This document shows positions 1-8,278 of a DNA stretch of 64,000 nucleotides, piece by piece. Location of the stretch: assembly GCF_007997075.1 (NCBI RefSeq), contig NZ_VORS01000007.1:215146-279145 (forward strand), written 5' to 3'. Every line of letters begins with the position of its first letter. The stretch's first letter is position 1. The position numbers and the translations under genes are program-made. Source of the DNA: Polaribacter sp. IC073 (GTDB taxonomy: Bacteria; Bacteroidota; Bacteroidia; Flavobacteriales; Flavobacteriaceae). The notes under the pieces were generated by a model. That model saw only the letters and a list, made by a program, of their open reading frames with translations. It did not search any database and was not told where the DNA came from.

Positions 1-372
1 ATAGGAGTTTTAATTGGTGCCACGATTATACTAACCGTTTTGTATTATCTTTTTATTTACTTTGTAACGTACAGTACTGGTGTTAGATCTGGCGAGCTCA
101 TAAAAGTTAGTAGAAAAGGTGTTCTTATAAAAACTTGGGAAGGAGAAATTAGTCAAGGAATTTCTGGGGCACAAATTTTTACATTTTCCATAGAAGAAAA
201 AGATAAAAAAGTTATTGAAAACTTACAGAAATACCAAGGTGAATATGTAAAACTAACGTATAAAGAACGGTATGCAACTTTCTTTTGGTTAGGAGATACC
301 AAGTATTTTGTGACCAAAGTAGTACAAGAAGATTCACCACATTTTAGAAGTAAAAACCTTACAGATGATTAA
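1..372 (+). CDS. small membrane-anchored protein, 5' end cut by the window
   Basis: The reading frame is open from base 1, so the gene starts outside the window; 123 residues are visible. The visible part opens with a hydrophobic segment (roughly residues 1-24), then a soluble domain of about 100 residues rich in charged residues and aromatic amino acids. I know similar short flavobacterial proteins only as hypothetical proteins, sometimes given unrelated enzyme names in databases; nothing here supports an enzyme. It overlaps the following thioesterase gene by 8 bases, so the two are likely co-transcribed. Confidence 0.7.
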   Translation: MGVLIGATIILTVLYYLFIYFVTYSTGVRSGELIKVSRKGVLIKTWEGEISQGISGAQIFTFSIEEKDKKVIENLQKYQGEYVKLTYKERYATFFWLGDTKYFVTKVVQEDSPHFRSKNLTDD

Positions 373-916
373 AAAATTTAAAAGTATTAAAGAATCTCAA
401 CTAACAATTACAGAGTTAATGCTGCCTTCGCATTCTAATTTTAGTGGGAAAATTCATGGCGGACATATTTTGAACCTAATGGATCAAATTGCATTTGCTT
501 GCGCTTCGAAACATTCTAGCAACTATTGTGTTACCGCTTCTGTAAACAAAGTAGATTTTCTGAATCCGATTGATGTTGGCGAGCTTGTAACCTTAAAGGC
601 TTCGGTAAATTACACCGGTAGAACTTCTATGGTCGTTGGTTTACGGGTAGATTCTGAAAACATTAGAACCGGAGAAACGAAACATTGTAATTCTTCTTAT
701 TTTACAATGGTATCTAAAGATGATAATGGAAAAAGTACTCCTATTCCTGGAATAATTTTAACTAATAAAGATGAGATAAGACGCTATGCTAGATCTATTA
801 CGAGACAAAATGAAGGTAGAAATAGAACGTCTAGATTTAGTAGTAAAGTATTTAAAGTTGAAGATTATATGCATCTTTTAGAAGGAAGCAACTCTATAAT
901 TGAGTTGAAAAAATAG
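365..916 (+). CDS. acyl-CoA thioesterase, hotdog fold (YciA/BACH type)
   Basis: A 183-residue protein of the hotdog thioesterase superfamily, which hydrolyses acyl-CoA to free acid and CoA in the cytoplasm. The GGHILNLMDQIAF segment near residue 32 is the conserved helix start of the YciA/acyl-CoA hydrolase family (G-G-x-x-x-x-x-x-D), followed by the expected strand pattern and a VNKVDFLNPIDVGE segment near residue 62. A tail of about 40 charged residues after the domain is usual in Bacteroidota members. The start overlaps the upstream membrane protein gene by 8 bases, suggesting coupling. The chain-length preference cannot be read from sequence. Confidence 0.88.
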   Translation: MIKKFKSIKESQLTITELMLPSHSNFSGKIHGGHILNLMDQIAFACASKHSSNYCVTASVNKVDFLNPIDVGELVTLKASVNYTGRTSMVVGLRVDSENIRTGETKHCNSSYFTMVSKDDNGKSTPIPGIILTNKDEIRRYARSITRQNEGRNRTSRFSSKVFKVEDYMHLLEGSNSIIELKK

Positions 917-1014
917 CTTTTTATTTATTTTAACGTTGTAATAAAGTGTATTTTACTTTAAAAATAGCCGATATAAATCATCCTAAAAAACACTATTCAC
1001 CTTAAACGTTTGTA

Positions 1015-1047
1015 AAAAAAAAGCCTTCAATTTCTTGAAGGCTTTTT
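1015..1047 (-). terminator. Rho-independent terminator after the fasciclin gene
   Basis: A 13-bp perfect stem (1018-1030 with 1035-1047) and a TTTC loop. On the minus strand the stem is followed by eight U. It lies 23 bases beyond the stop codon of the fasciclin gene. The other strand also ends in five U, so it may act in both directions. Confidence 0.85.
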
Positions 1048-1069
1048 AGGCTGTAAATATTAAAAATTC

Positions 1070-1651
1070 TTACTTAGCCATTACAACACTATCAATTGCG
1101 TGTATAATTCCGTTTGAAGCGGCAACATCTGCTATTACAACCTTAGACATGTTTCCCTTTTCATCTTTCAGCATTACGTTTGCTCCATCTAAAGAAGCAA
1201 CTAACTTACCACCTTGTACAGTAGTCACCTCAAATGTACCATTATTCGCTTTTATTGCCGCTACAACTGCTGCTGCATTAAATTCTCCAGCAACAACATG
1301 GTAGGTTAAGATACTTGTTAAAGTAGCTTTGTTTTCTGGCATTAATAAAGTAGCTACAGTTCCTTCTGGTAATTTAGCAAAAGCATCGTTTGTTGGTGCG
1401 AAAACTGTAAACGGTCCATCTCCACTTAACGTTTCAACTAAACCTGCAGCTTTAACGGCTGCTACTAATGTTGAAAAATTTTCGTTTCCAACAGCAACTC
1501 CTACTATATTCGGAGTTTGTGCTACTTCTTCTACTTCAACAACTGCTACTGTTGCTTTCTCTTTTGCTTCTTCTGTTTTTGAAGCTTTACATGAACTCAT
1601 TGCAAAAATTCCTACAATTGCAATAGCCATAAATACGTTTTTTGTTTTCAT
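1070..1651 (-). CDS. fasciclin-domain lipoprotein
   Basis: A 193-residue lipoprotein. The N-terminus is a lipoprotein signal peptide ending in FAMSSC with the lipidated cysteine at residue 21, followed by a short charged linker. Residues of about 58-191 form one fasciclin (FAS1) domain: the H1 motif appears as GDGPFTVFAPTNDAF and the YHVV and IHAIDSVV motifs (H2 region) follow. FAS1 lipoproteins are surface adhesion or polymer-binding proteins; the ligand is unknown. It is monocistronic, with a terminator behind it and a TAnnTTTG box in front. Confidence 0.9.
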   Translation of the reverse strand: MKTKNVFMAIAIVGIFAMSSCKASKTEEAKEKATVAVVEVEEVAQTPNIVGVAVGNENFSTLVAAVKAAGLVETLSGDGPFTVFAPTNDAFAKLPEGTVATLLMPENKATLTSILTYHVVAGEFNAAAVVAAIKANNGTFEVTTVQGGKLVASLDGANVMLKDEKGNMSKVVIADVAASNGIIHAIDSVVMAK

Positions 1652-1678
1652 TATTTGATTTTATTTATTGATTCACAT

Positions 1679-1686
1679 CAAAGATA
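1679..1686 (-). promoter_or_regulatory. -7 promoter box of the fasciclin gene
   Basis: TATCTTTG on the minus strand matches the flavobacterial -7 consensus TAnnTTTG, 28 bases before the start codon. No clear TTG is present at the expected -33 distance. Confidence 0.5.
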
Positions 1687-1787
1687 ATAGATATTCATGT
1701 GAAATACGTTATTTTTTGTTTAAAGTTTAGTTAAATTTATTAAACAAAAAAAATCACTCCTAAGTTTTTAAAATTAAACATAAAAAA

Positions 1788-1823
1788 AAAGCATCCAATT
1801 CTAACTTAAGAATTGGATGCTTT
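1788..1823 (-). terminator. terminator after carB
   Basis: A perfect 15-bp stem (1788-1802 with 1809-1823), a six-base loop, and a run of U on the minus strand from the A tract at 1782-1790. It lies 20 bases past the carB stop codon. Confidence 0.88.
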
Positions 1824-1842
1824 AATAGGTATCAAATATGTT

Positions 1843-4698
1843 CTATTTACTTAAATACATTTTACGTCTAGCGTATAGATCATAGAATTGATCATCTTTT
1901 AAACTGTCAATAAACAAAATACTTTCTCCAGTAGATTTCATTTCTGGTCCTAGTTTCTTGTCTACGTTAGGAAACTTATTAAAAGAGAAAACAGGTTGTT
2001 TAATTGCATATCCTTCTAACTGCGGATTGAAATTAAAATCTGTAACCTTATTATGACCTAACATTACTTTCGTTGCATAATTTACATACGGTTCTTTGTA
2101 TGCTTTTGCTATAAAAGGAACAGTTCTAGAGGCTCTTGGGTTTGCTTCAATAATATAAACTACATCATCTTTTACAGCAAACTGAACATTAATTAGTCCA
2201 ATCGTCTTTAATTCTCTTGCAATTGTATGTGTATGATCTTTAATTTGCTGCATCACTAAATCACCTAAATTAAATACTGGTAACATCGCATTAGAATCTC
2301 CAGAATGAATTCCACAAGGTTCTATATGTTCCATAATTCCAATGATATACACATTTCCATCAGCATCACAAATTGCGTCTGCCTCTGCCTCTATTGCACC
2401 ATCTAAATAATGATCTAACAATAGTTTATTACCAGGCATTCTTCCTAATAAATCGACAACATGCTTTACCAATTCTTCTTTATTGATAACAATCTTCATT
2501 CCTTGTCCTCCTAAAACATAAGAAGGTCTTACCAAAATAGGGAAATCTAATTCGTCTGCCAACGCCAACGCTTCATCTGCAGTTTCTGCAATTCCGAATT
2601 CTGGATACGGAATGTTATTGTTTTTTAACAAAGTAGAGAAACTTCCTCTATCTTCTGCTAAATCTAAGGCTTCAAAAGAAGTTCCAATAATTTTAATTCC
2701 GTATTTGGTTAACTTTTCCGCTAACTTCAAAGCTGTTTGTCCACCTAATTGTACAATAACACCTTCTGGTTTTTCATGACGAATAATGTCATAAATATGT
2801 TCCCAAAAAACAGGCTCGAAGTATAATTTATCTGCCGTATCAAAATCTGTAGAAACCGTTTCTGGGTTACAGTTAATCATAATCGTTTCATAACCACACT
2901 CTGCAGCTGCTAAAACACCATGCACACAGCAATAATCAAACTCAATTCCCTGTCCGATTCTGTTTGGACCAGAACCTAAAACAATAATTTTCTTTTTATC
3001 GGTTACAATACTTTCGTTTGCAATGATAATTTCGCCATCTGCAGTTTCAATTTCGTTTTCAAAAGTTGAATAATAATAAGGCGTTTTCGCTTTAAATTCT
3101 GCAGCACAAGTATCTACTAATTTAAATACACGTTGTACTTTTAACTCTTCCCTTTTTGTATACACTTCACTTTCTAAACAACTTAGCATGTGTGCTATTT
3201 GTCTGTCTCCGTACCCTTTTTGCTTTGCTTCTAGCAATAAGTCTCTCTGAATTGTATCTATTTTATACTTAGAAATTTCTTTTTCAATTTGAAACAACTC
3301 TTCATATTGTTTCAAATACCACATGTCTATTTTTGTGATATCGTGAATTTGAGATAACGGAATTCCGATTGCAATTGCATCATAAATAGCAAAAACACGG
3401 TCCCAACTTGCATTGGTTAATTTCTCTATAATTTGGTTGTAATCGGTGTAGCCTTTTCCGTCTGCACCTAAACCATTTCTTTTAATCTCTAAAGATTGTG
3501 TTGCTTTGTGCAATGCTTCTTGAAACGAACGTCCAATTCCCATTACTTCACCAACAGATTTCATTTGTAACCCTAAAGTTCTGTCTGAACCTTCGAATTT
3601 ATCAAAATTCCAACGCGGTATTTTTACAATTACATAATCTAAGGTTGGCTCAAATAAAGCAGATGTAGATTTTGTAATTCCGTTTTCTAATTCATCTAAT
3701 GTATACCCAATTGCTAATTTAGTAGCTACTTTTGCAATAGGATATCCTGTTGCTTTAGACGCTAAAGCGGATGAACGAGAAACACGCGGATTAATTTCAA
3801 TTGCAATAATATCTTCTTTTTCGTCAGGTGAAACTGCAAACTGTACGTTACATCCTCCTTCGAAGTCTCCAATAGAGCGCATCATGTGAATTGCCATGTC
3901 ACGCATTTTTTGATATGTTCTGTCAGAAAGTGTCATTGCTGGTGCAACTGTAATAGAGTCTCCAGTATGAATTCCCATAGGATCCATATTTTCAATAGAA
4001 CAGATAATTACAACATTATCGTTTTTATCACGCAATAATTCTAACTCATATTCTTTCCAGCCCATCATCGCTTTGTCAATCATCACCTCATGAATTGGTG
4101 ATGCTTCTAAACCGTAGCTTAATAAATTATCAAAATCTTCTGCTTTGTATACAATAGAAGCTCCTGCGCCACCTAAAGTATAAGAAGATCTAATAACTAA
4201 AGGAAAGCCAAATTCTTGTGCAATTTCTTTTCCTTTTAAAAATGAAGTTGCTGTTGCTTGGGGCGCCATTGGCACACCAATCTTAATCATTAATTCTCTA
4301 AACTGCTCTCTATCTTCTGTAACATTAATAGCGTCTATATCTACACCAATTAATTTTACATCAAAATCTTTCCAAATTCCTTTCGCATCTGCTTCAATAC
4401 AAAGATTTAATGCAGTTTGCCCACCCATTGTTGGTAAAACAGCATCAATTTGTGGATGTTCTTTTAAAATTTGAATAATAGACTTAGTCGTCAAAGGCAA
4501 CAAATAGATATGATCTGCCATAGACGGGTCAGTCATAATTGTTGCAGGATTAGAGTTGATTAGAATTGTTTCTATACCATCTTCTCTTAAAGATCTTAAA
4601 GATTGTGAACCAGAATAATCGAATTCACATGCCTGCCCAATAACAATTGGTCCAGATCCGATAATTAAAACAGCATTGAGGTCTTTTCTTTTTGGCAT
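1843..4698 (-). CDS. carB: carbamoyl-phosphate synthase large subunit
   Basis: 951 residues. It makes carbamoyl phosphate from bicarbonate, ATP and ammonia delivered by CarA, for pyrimidine and arginine synthesis in the cytoplasm. Two homologous ATP-grasp halves are visible: the first opens with GSGPIVIGQACEFDYSG (residue 14) and the second with GSGPNRIGQGIEFDYC (about residue 578); each carries the EINPR or EANPR metal-binding motif. The protein stops soon after LGPEMKSTGE, so it lacks the roughly 120-residue C-terminal MGS-like allosteric domain of the 1,073-residue E. coli enzyme; this short form is usual in Bacteroidota as far as I know. carA is not adjacent. Confidence 0.97.
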   Translation of the reverse strand: MPKRKDLNAVLIIGSGPIVIGQACEFDYSGSQSLRSLREDGIETILINSNPATIMTDPSMADHIYLLPLTTKSIIQILKEHPQIDAVLPTMGGQTALNLCIEADAKGIWKDFDVKLIGVDIDAINVTEDREQFRELMIKIGVPMAPQATATSFLKGKEIAQEFGFPLVIRSSYTLGGAGASIVYKAEDFDNLLSYGLEASPIHEVMIDKAMMGWKEYELELLRDKNDNVVIICSIENMDPMGIHTGDSITVAPAMTLSDRTYQKMRDMAIHMMRSIGDFEGGCNVQFAVSPDEKEDIIAIEINPRVSRSSALASKATGYPIAKVATKLAIGYTLDELENGITKSTSALFEPTLDYVIVKIPRWNFDKFEGSDRTLGLQMKSVGEVMGIGRSFQEALHKATQSLEIKRNGLGADGKGYTDYNQIIEKLTNASWDRVFAIYDAIAIGIPLSQIHDITKIDMWYLKQYEELFQIEKEISKYKIDTIQRDLLLEAKQKGYGDRQIAHMLSCLESEVYTKREELKVQRVFKLVDTCAAEFKAKTPYYYSTFENEIETADGEIIIANESIVTDKKKIIVLGSGPNRIGQGIEFDYCCVHGVLAAAECGYETIMINCNPETVSTDFDTADKLYFEPVFWEHIYDIIRHEKPEGVIVQLGGQTALKLAEKLTKYGIKIIGTSFEALDLAEDRGSFSTLLKNNNIPYPEFGIAETADEALALADELDFPILVRPSYVLGGQGMKIVINKEELVKHVVDLLGRMPGNKLLLDHYLDGAIEAEADAICDADGNVYIIGIMEHIEPCGIHSGDSNAMLPVFNLGDLVMQQIKDHTHTIARELKTIGLINVQFAVKDDVVYIIEANPRASRTVPFIAKAYKEPYVNYATKVMLGHNKVTDFNFNPQLEGYAIKQPVFSFNKFPNVDKKLGPEMKSTGESILFIDSLKDDQFYDLYARRKMYLSK

Positions 4699-4725
4699 TA
4701 TAAGTTGTTGTGTTGTTTAGTTTTA

Positions 4726-4733
4726 CAAAAATA
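4726..4733 (-). promoter_or_regulatory. -7 promoter box of carB
   Basis: TATTTTTG on the minus strand fits TAnnTTTG, 28 bases before the carB ATG. No convincing -33 TTG was found. Confidence 0.5.
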
Positions 4734-4748
4734 GTTGGTGCTTGGGTA

Positions 4749-4780
4749 TAAAAAAAGGTGTTACTTAAAAAAGTAACACC
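4749..4780 (-). terminator. terminator after rpmH
   Basis: Perfect 10-bp stem (4757-4766 with 4771-4780), a four-A loop, and a U run on the minus strand. It separates rpmH from carB. Confidence 0.85.
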
Positions 4781-4805
4781 CTATATATTAACAATTGTTA
4801 ATCAT

Positions 4806-4967
4806 TTATTTTTTTGGTCTAAATTCTGAAGATACAGAAACTTTCTTTCTTCCTTTAGCTCTTCTTCTAGCTAAAACTTTTCTTCCATTAGGTGAAGCCA
4901 TTCTTTCTCTGAAACCGTGTTTGTTTCTTCTCTTTCTTTTCGATGGCTGGTAAGTTCTTTTCGGCAT
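4806..4967 (-). CDS. rpmH: 50S ribosomal protein L34
   Basis: A 53-residue basic protein translated by hand. It begins [19 protein letters not shown] and has the L34 signature [22 protein letters not shown] followed by a short Bacteroidota-type tail. L34 is part of the large ribosomal subunit. The gene has its own strong promoter (5041-5070) with a leader of about 70 bases, and its own terminator. The usual rnpA-yidC neighbours are not beside it here; yidC lies 3.3 kb away on the other strand. Confidence 0.96.
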   Translation of the reverse strand: MPKRTYQPSKRKRRNKHGFRERMASPNGRKVLARRRAKGRKKVSVSSEFRPKK

Positions 4968-5040
4968 TATATGTATTTTTAAATATCTTCTTGATTACTT
5001 TGTGATTGCTTCTAGAGTTTTACTTCTTTTTAAGCGTGGG

Positions 5041-5070
5041 CAAATATACAACTGTTTTTATTTTTAACAA
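5041..5070 (-). promoter_or_regulatory. promoter of rpmH
   Basis: On the minus strand TTG (5070-5068), a 19-base spacer, then TATATTTG (5048-5041): a full match to the flavobacterial housekeeping promoter. Confidence 0.8.
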
Positions 5071-5111
5071 ACACTATTTGAAAAAAAAGTAAAAATATTT
5101 TTAATCATCAA

Positions 5112-5765
5112 TTATTTTATCTTTTTCAACAGTTTTTTCATCGTTTTTTCACCTAAATTATAAGAGTCTGTATGGATTGAAGCTGGTTTAGGACGAATTT
5201 CTCCTGTGTACATATCTTTATTTTCTGGGGTAGAAATCTCACCTTTACAGTTCATTTCTAACAAAATACCTCCATTTTTTAAATCAATAATTTTTACAAA
5301 AGACATTGCACCAGAAACAGAGTCATAAAATCTACCTTTACTATTCTTAGGAAAATCAACATCATTCAAATCTTTTAAATATAACGTTTTTGTTAAAATC
5401 ACGTAATCTAAGGTCGTATTTTCTTTTAAAAATTCAATCTCTTTAGCTGTAATATCGTAACCTGACAGAAAAGGAATAATTAATTTGCCCTCTTTATTTT
5501 TGAAATCTTTCTTTAAAGTAAGGTTATTTCCTAATTTATCTTTAAAATAGTTGATTACATATTCTAAATTACCAGAGTTATTAAAATCTGAATCACTAAA
5601 ACTGGTTGGAAACAGCAAATACCGTTCATTGTTATAAACTAATCTTTTATTAAAAGTTTGATAATTGTAACTATAATTAGCGGGGTTAAAGGTTATACCT
5701 TCAGGAAAAAATACAGAACATGAAGTTAAAAATAAAAAACTAATAATTAAATATTTGTATCTCAT
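5112..5765 (-). CDS. lipoprotein of unknown function
   Basis: 217 residues with a lipoprotein signal peptide ending FLFLTSC (cysteine at residue 16). The mature part looks like an alpha/beta domain with no motif I recognise; a GYDITAKEIEFLK segment lies near residue 115 and the C-terminus is basic. It directly follows the remains of an outer-membrane protein gene (5768-6320) with only 2 bases between, so the pair probably formed one transcription unit before the first gene broke. Confidence 0.75.
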   Translation of the reverse strand: MRYKYLIISFLFLTSCSVFFPEGITFNPANYSYNYQTFNKRLVYNNERYLLFPTSFSDSDFNNSGNLEYVINYFKDKLGNNLTLKKDFKNKEGKLIIPFLSGYDITAKEIEFLKENTTLDYVILTKTLYLKDLNDVDFPKNSKGRFYDSVSGAMSFVKIIDLKNGGILLEMNCKGEISTPENKDMYTGEIRPKPASIHTDSYNLGEKTMKKLLKKIK

Positions 5766-5767
5766 AA

Positions 5768-6320
5768 CTAAAAATTATAACCAATTCTTAAATGCAAATC
5801 AACAACTAATCCATCAGAATCACTAAAAATGCTATATTTTTTATTTACATAAGAAAGGTAACCAATACCTAAACGCACTTCATAATTAGAATTTGAATTA
5901 ATCTTTCTTCTAATTCCTCATTTAGGAATAATCGTAAAACTATTTTTCAGCTCTTTTTAAATAAAAATTAGAAATTTTAGAAAGACTAGATCTAAAATTT
6001 GTTCTTAAGGTGAAAAAGTTTGCTGCATTATTATAAATATTTAATTTTTTAGAAGCACGTTTTTTTATATTGTAATACCACCTTGATTCTAAAGTAATTT
6101 CAGGCTTCATGAAAAATCCAACTCCTAAAACTATTTCTGCATATAAACCTAATTTTGTTCTTAATGCAAATTCTTCAGACAGTTTTATTTCATTATTTAC
6201 CCAAGCTCCTACTATACCTATCTGAGCAGTAGTAATCGATTTTTCTATTTTAACCTCAGTGTTTTGAGCGTAAGATATAAAAAAGATAAATCAACATATT
6301 ACAACAGCATACTTTTTCAT
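5768..6320 (-). pseudogene. broken outer-membrane beta-barrel protein gene
   Basis: Reading leftward from ATG at 6320 gives MKKYAVVIC, then TGA, then an export-signal-like stretch ending in SYAQ, followed by about 90 residues with alternating polar and nonpolar residues. The frame then hits TAG near 5948. In the next frame the coding sense continues as NSFTIIPK, TGA, GIRRKINSNSNYEVR and ends in LHLRIGYNF, a typical beta-barrel end with a terminal aromatic residue. So there are two in-frame TGA codons (the second plausibly a former TGG) plus one frameshift. The start of the next lipoprotein gene is 2 bases beyond the stop. Confidence 0.75.
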
Positions 6321-6384
6321 TTTTCTTTTTTTATCAAAGATGAAACAACAAAAATAATTTTGTAAACATTTTCACCTTTTTTAT

Positions 6385-6414
6385 TTGACATAAATTAAAG
6401 AGTTAGTACTTTTG
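6385..6414 (+). promoter_or_regulatory. promoter of pyrG
   Basis: TTG at 6385-6387, 19-base spacer, TACTTTTG at 6407-6414. Transcription would begin about 6420, only a dozen bases before the chosen ATG at 6433. This rules out the TTG at 6412 as the start codon, because it lies inside the -7 box. Confidence 0.8.
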
Positions 6415-6432
6415 CGCAAACCTAAGAACACC

Positions 6433-8046
6433 ATGAGTAATACTAAATACGTTTTTGTCACAGGAGGCGTAACTTCATCCCTTGGAAAAGGAATTATTGC
6501 AGCGTCTTTAGCAAAACTATTGCAAGAAAGGGGCTTTTCTGTAACCATACAAAAATTAGACCCATATATTAATATAGATCCAGGAACTCTAAACCCTTAT
6601 GAACATGGAGAGTGTTATGTGACTGATGATGGTGCAGAAACCGATTTAGATTTGGGGCATTACGAGCGTTATTTAAATATCCCAACTTCTCAAGCGAACA
6701 ATGTTACTACAGGTAGAATCTATCAATCTGTAATAAATAGAGAGCGTAAAGGAGAATTTCTAGGAAAAACAGTACAAGTTATTCCTCATATTACCGATGA
6801 AATAAAACGTAGAATTCAGCTTTTAGGTGAAACGGGCGATTATGACATTGTAATTACAGAGATTGGTGGAACCGTTGGTGACATCGAATCTTTACCTTAT
6901 GTAGAGTCTGTTAGACAATTATTGTGGGAAAAAGGTTCTGAAAACGCCATTGTTATTCATTTAACTTTAGTGCCTTATTTAGCTGCTGCTGGTGAGTTAA
7001 AGACGAAACCGACACAACATTCAGTAAAAATGTTGATGCAAAGTGGTGTGAGTCCAGATATTTTGGTGTGTAGAACAGAACATGAAATTTCAGACGACAT
7101 CAAACGTAAATTAGCCTTATTCTGCAATGTTAAACAAGAAGATGTTATACAGTCTATAGATGCGGAAACCATTTATGATGTGCCAAATTTAATGTTAGCA
7201 CAAGGTTTAGATACTGTTGTTTTAAATAAATTGAAACTTTCTTCTAAAGGAGAACCAGAATTAAAAGTTTGGAATGCTTTTTTACAGAAACATAAAAATC
7301 CGAAGCACGAGGTAGAAATTGCCTTAATTGGTAAATATATAGAATTACACGATTCGTATAAATCAATTACAGAAGCATTTATTCACGCAGGTTCTTCTAA
7401 TGAAACCAAAGTAAAAGTACGTTGGGTACATTCCGAAAGTTTAACACCAAAAAATGCAGAAAAAAAATTAGAAGGTGTGAACGGAATTTTAGTTGCCCCT
7501 GGTTTTGGTGATAGAGGTATTGAAGGAAAAATTAGAGCCGTTAAGTATGCAAGAGAAAATAACATCCCTTTCTTCGGAATTTGTTTAGGAATGCAAATGG
7601 CCGTTATTGAGTTTGCTAGAAATGTTTTAGAGTTAGAAAATGCAAGCTCTACAGAAATGAATAAAAGCACAAAGCACCCTGTTATCAACTTAATGGAAAG
7701 CCAAAAAGAGGTTACAGAAAAAGGTGGAACCATGCGTTTAGGTGCTTGGGATTGTGAATTGAAAAAAGATTCTAAAATATATAAAGCTTATAAATCTGAG
7801 TTAATTAGCGAGCGTCACAGACATCGTTATGAATTTAACAACGATTATTTAGCACAAATTGAAGCTGCAGGAATGAAAGCTACAGGAATAAACCCTAAAA
7901 CTGGTTTGGTAGAAGTAGTAGAAATTCCTTCTCATCCTTGGTTTGTTGGTGTACAATACCATCCAGAATATAAAAGTACGGTGTTAAAACCGCATCCTTT
8001 ATTTGTAGATTTTATTAAAGCTGCTTTAAAACAATCTAAAAAATAA
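6433..8046 (+). CDS. pyrG: CTP synthase
   Basis: 537 residues from the ATG at 6433, the normal family length. The enzyme converts UTP, glutamine and ATP to CTP in the cytoplasm. The N-terminal synthetase domain opens with [16 protein letters not shown] (P-loop-like), with [18 protein letters not shown] near residue 42. The C-terminal class I glutamine amidotransferase domain has the nucleophile in FFGICLGMQ (about residue 384) and the H-E pair in VQYHPEYKS near residue 515. The start was chosen because the promoter box ends at 6414. Confidence 0.97.
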   Translation: MSNTKYVFVTGGVTSSLGKGIIAASLAKLLQERGFSVTIQKLDPYINIDPGTLNPYEHGECYVTDDGAETDLDLGHYERYLNIPTSQANNVTTGRIYQSVINRERKGEFLGKTVQVIPHITDEIKRRIQLLGETGDYDIVITEIGGTVGDIESLPYVESVRQLLWEKGSENAIVIHLTLVPYLAAAGELKTKPTQHSVKMLMQSGVSPDILVCRTEHEISDDIKRKLALFCNVKQEDVIQSIDAETIYDVPNLMLAQGLDTVVLNKLKLSSKGEPELKVWNAFLQKHKNPKHEVEIALIGKYIELHDSYKSITEAFIHAGSSNETKVKVRWVHSESLTPKNAEKKLEGVNGILVAPGFGDRGIEGKIRAVKYARENNIPFFGICLGMQMAVIEFARNVLELENASSTEMNKSTKHPVINLMESQKEVTEKGGTMRLGAWDCELKKDSKIYKAYKSELISERHRHRYEFNNDYLAQIEAAGMKATGINPKTGLVEVVEIPSHPWFVGVQYHPEYKSTVLKPHPLFVDFIKAALKQSKK

Positions 8047-8061
8047 GGTACCATAATGTAC

Positions 8062-8081
8062 GTTCGAGCGCAGTCGAGAAC
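8062..8081. repeat. short flavobacterial REP-like repeat
   Basis: The 20 bases from 8062 contain TTCGAGCGCAGTCGAGAA, a partly self-complementary sequence that I recognise as a short repeat scattered between genes in many Flavobacteriaceae. It lies just after pyrG. Only one copy is seen in this window; the family assignment is from memory. Confidence 0.45.
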
Positions 8082-8103
8082 TATTAAATCTAACAAAAAA
8101 AAG

Positions 8104-8126
8104 TGCCAACTCTAATAAAGTTGGCA
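8104..8126. terminator. hairpin between pyrG and yidC, possible terminator
   Basis: TGCCAAC (8104-8110) pairs with GTTGGCA (8120-8126). The plus strand continues ATTTAAAA, a poor U tract; the minus strand has eight U. It may end pyrG transcription but the orientation is doubtful. Confidence 0.4.
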
Positions 8127-8210
8127 ATTTAAAATTAGGAACACTATTTGAACTACTAAATATAGTAAGAATAACAGTAGTAAAATCAATTTAAATACAT
8201 ACAGTTTTGC

Positions 8211-8218
8211 TACATTTG
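8211..8218 (+). promoter_or_regulatory. -7 promoter box of yidC
   Basis: TACATTTG matches TAnnTTTG, 60 bases upstream of the yidC ATG. A -33 TTG is not obvious. Confidence 0.45.
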
Positions 8219-8278
8219 TCGCTTTTTACTTTTAACAAGAAGTCTAAAAATGACAAATTGACATTTTAAAAAAATACA

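Noticed and set aside
1015..1047. Host terminators as members of the three-arm phage hairpin family
   Set aside because: The bases before the stems at 1015, 1788, 4749, 30686 and the tube terminator at 49669 do not form the 4-base arm plus six-base spacer.
1329..1658. Open frame on the plus strand opposite the fasciclin gene
   Set aside because: It is a shadow of a well-supported lipoprotein gene and has no family features.
7383..7733. Antisense open frame within pyrG
   Set aside because: No protein features; pyrG is certain on the other strand.
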